From JBOFOR01 sp051654865 (GTDB lineage: Bacteria > Bacillota > Clostridia > Peptostreptococcales > Peptostreptococcaceae), in contig JBOFYV010000104.1 in NCBI GenBank assembly GCA_051654865.1, positions 1 to 64,000 on the forward strand: DNA of 64,000 nucleotides. Reading direction: 5' to 3'. Shown here one piece after another: positions 62,315 to 64,000 of the stretch. The notes under the pieces are model-generated. The model made no database searches, had not been told where the DNA came from, and saw only the letters and a list, made by a program, of their open reading frames with translations. Positions within the stretch are counted from its first letter, which is position 1, and the number at the start of each line of letters is the position of its first letter. The translations under genes and the position numbers were made by a program.

Positions 62315-63736
62315 ATGATAAGAGTAGACAATTTAAAGTCAAAAATACTAGATATAAATTTACTATGGGAAGTATCAGAAGCAAATGAGGAACTAGATAA
62401 AAATATATTCAGGGTATTTCAAGGAAAACTATTACAAACATTTTATAATCCAACATTAGAAATACCTACATTATATATAGGAATAGGAAACAAAGAAGAA
62501 TTAGATTACTTAACAATAAAAGAAATATTTGCAAAAATAGCTAAAGAAATAAAAAAAATGAATGTAGAGAGTTGCTCAATTAACATAGAAAAGATTTATG
62601 AAATACATCAAATAAATACGATATATCATACGATAGAAGGTTTGATATTAGGTGGATATAGTTACAGTATAAATGAAGATGATAATAATTTAAGTTGTGA
62701 AATTAGTTTATATGGAACAGATGAAAAAGATATAAGTGATGTTAATCATATAATCGAAGAAATGTCGAATGTGATGGACGGTGTAATATTTGCAAGAAAT
62801 GTTGTTAATTGCCCTGGAAATAAATTAAGACCTAATGATTTTGTAAATGAAATAAGTAAATTTATGCAAGATGTTGATGTAGAAGTTGAAGTTCTTAATT
62901 ATGAAAAGTTAAAAGAAATAAATATGGATGCACTTTTAGCAGTTGGAGATAGTAGTGAATTTAAGCCATATTTAGCAGTAGTTAGATATAGAGGAAACAA
63001 AGAAAGTAAAGAAGTAATAGGACTTGTTGGAAAAGGAGTAACTTGTGATACAGGAGGATACTGTTTAAAGCCATCAGGATCTATGGCTGGTATTAGGGGA
63101 GATATGGCTGGAGGAGCAGCTGTAATTGGTGCAATACATTCTATAGCTAAAAATAAGCTAAAAACAAATGCAGTTGCTATAGTACCGATATGTGAAAATC
63201 GTATATCAGAGAGCAGTATGCTTGTAGGAGATGTTATAAATTCATACTCTGGTAAGACTATAGAAATTTTAAACACAGATGCTGAAGGTAGATTGATACT
63301 TGCAGATGCTGTAAGTTATGGAATTAAAAATGAAAATATAACAAAAGTTTTAGACATAGCAACACTAACAGGAGCAGTTGTAACATTACTTGGTTTTTCA
63401 ATCGGTGGAGTTATGTGCGATAATGATGAGTTGTTTAATAAATTTGAAAAAGCATATGAGAAAACTTGTGAAAGATACTTAAGACTTCCGTTTTATAAAG
63501 AGCATAAAGATATGATAAAAAGTGATGTGGCTGATATAAAAAACCTAGGAAAAAATCATTGTGGAACGTTAACAGCAGGATTATTTATAAGAGAGTTTGC
63601 AGATAAGAAACCATGGATACATTTAGACATAGCAGGAACAGCTTGGACTGAGCCTCCAGTATTTGAGTATCAAAGTAAAGGTGCAACAGGAGCTGGAGTA
63701 ACTACTATATATGAGTTATGTAAGGGGGACATATAA
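62315..63736 (+). CDS. pepA: M17 leucyl aminopeptidase
   Basis: 473 residues from the ATG at 62315; the GTG at 62306 lies within the AGGGGTG binding site. The two-metal site is recognisable: GKGVTCDTGGYCLKPS, GDMAGGAAVIGA and the hallmark NTDAEGRLILADA at 320-332. Cytoplasmic metallopeptidase that removes N-terminal residues from peptides. Placed directly after glycosidases, it may clear the peptide part of imported glycopeptides, but M17 enzymes also do general turnover. Confidence 0.9.
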   Translation: MIRVDNLKSKILDINLLWEVSEANEELDKNIFRVFQGKLLQTFYNPTLEIPTLYIGIGNKEELDYLTIKEIFAKIAKEIKKMNVESCSINIEKIYEIHQINTIYHTIEGLILGGYSYSINEDDNNLSCEISLYGTDEKDISDVNHIIEEMSNVMDGVIFARNVVNCPGNKLRPNDFVNEISKFMQDVDVEVEVLNYEKLKEINMDALLAVGDSSEFKPYLAVVRYRGNKESKEVIGLVGKGVTCDTGGYCLKPSGSMAGIRGDMAGGAAVIGAIHSIAKNKLKTNAVAIVPICENRISESSMLVGDVINSYSGKTIEILNTDAEGRLILADAVSYGIKNENITKVLDIATLTGAVVTLLGFSIGGVMCDNDELFNKFEKAYEKTCERYLRLPFYKEHKDMIKSDVADIKNLGKNHCGTLTAGLFIREFADKKPWIHLDIAGTAWTEPPVFEYQSKGATGAGVTTIYELCKGDI

Positions 63737-64000
63737 ATGGAAGCTATAAAAGAAAAATGTTTATTTTCTATAGAACGTAGAGAAAGCATAGATATAGAGT
63801 TTGAAAAGCTTATCAACAGATTAGGAAATATTAAAGATGAAATCTTAGAAGGATTAGAAAACTGTACCGAAGATGAAAAAGTTGCAATGAAGTTTTTATA
63901 CACAAGTATGCCTATAAGTGATATAAGTGACTATTCATTTGATATATTTTATGAGTATGTAAAACATGGATTATTTTTAAGAGAAGAAAGTTTATTCAGC
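63737..64000 (+). CDS. Transglutaminase-like protein, partial (3' end outside window)
   Basis: 88 codons to the window edge. ATG directly after the M17 stop (TAAATG), so translation is coupled; RBS AAGGGGG. The segment VAMKFLYTSMPISDISDYSFDIFYEYVKHGLFLREE resembles the N-terminal region seen before the transglutaminase domain in clostridial transglutaminase-like superfamily proteins (pattern LKYLYxxMPLSDxxxYxFxxFLxFVxHAL). The catalytic Cys-His-Asp part would lie beyond the window, so the call is tentative. Confidence 0.55.
   Translation, partial: MEAIKEKCLFSIERRESIDIEFEKLINRLGNIKDEILEGLENCTEDEKVAMKFLYTSMPISDISDYSFDIFYEYVKHGLFLREESLFS

Noticed and set aside
1..64000. CRISPR array, prophage or transposon
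   Set aside because: No regularly spaced repeats, integrase, transposase or phage structural genes were seen anywhere in the window.

Overview
The window looks like a low-GC, spore-forming, anaerobic Firmicute chromosome, most likely from the Peptostreptococcaceae (Clostridioides / Romboutsia / Paraclostridium type). The reasons are very AT-rich DNA, gpr and spoIIP, a selenocysteine system, oxygen-sensitive serine dehydratase genes, and clostridial operon orders such as hemW-hrcA-grpE-dnaK-dnaJ and gpr-spoIIP-lepA. The family is an inference from gene content and protein style; no search was run.

Layout. 0-6 kb: the end of a DUF5658 membrane protein, recX with an unlisted 26-residue membrane peptide behind it, nadD-yqeK-rsfS, and a leucine T-box in front of leuS. 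6-10 kb: serine/threonine deamination (threonine ammonia-lyase, ridA, sdaAB-sdaAA). 10-16.4 kb: a compact four-gene operon of unusual make-up: a GrpE-like protein, a shortened Hsp70, a helical-repeat protein and a beta-CASP metallo-beta-lactamase nuclease. 16.4-27 kb: a penicillin-binding carboxypeptidase, comEA, selD-selA-selB, apbE, ung, a rhodanese, a 3D-domain protein, tRNA-Sec and tcdA. selD is itself a selenoprotein gene with an in-frame TGA at 18550-18552 followed by a bSECIS-like hairpin. 27-45.4 kb: housekeeping, including a ComEC split over two distant genes, two GNAT-fold proteins, holA, rpsT, gpr-spoIIP, lepA, an amino-acid permease, hemW and the CIRCE-controlled canonical chaperone operon. 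45.4-47 kb: two unrecognised small proteins.

47-64 kb is a glycan-use locus: a DUF624/YesL protein, two CUT1 permeases, a large lipoprotein binding protein, a membrane-anchored AraC regulator, then GH84, GH29, GH29, GH18, GH125 and GH31 enzymes without visible signal peptides, an M17 aminopeptidase, and a partial protein resembling transglutaminase-like proteins. A near-ideal cre (catabolite) site lies just before the first permease. The reading offered is import of fucosylated, GlcNAc- and mannose-containing oligosaccharides or glycopeptides (N-glycan-like) followed by stepwise cytoplasmic breakdown. No ATPase subunit for the transporter and no sugar-phosphate catabolic genes are present in the window.

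The two stretches most worth attention are the Hsp70/GrpE-like/helical-repeat/beta-CASP operon (9.9-16.4 kb) and the glycan locus (47-64 kb). Many starts were moved from the longest reading frame to the codon behind a good ribosome binding site; the reason is given in each entry.
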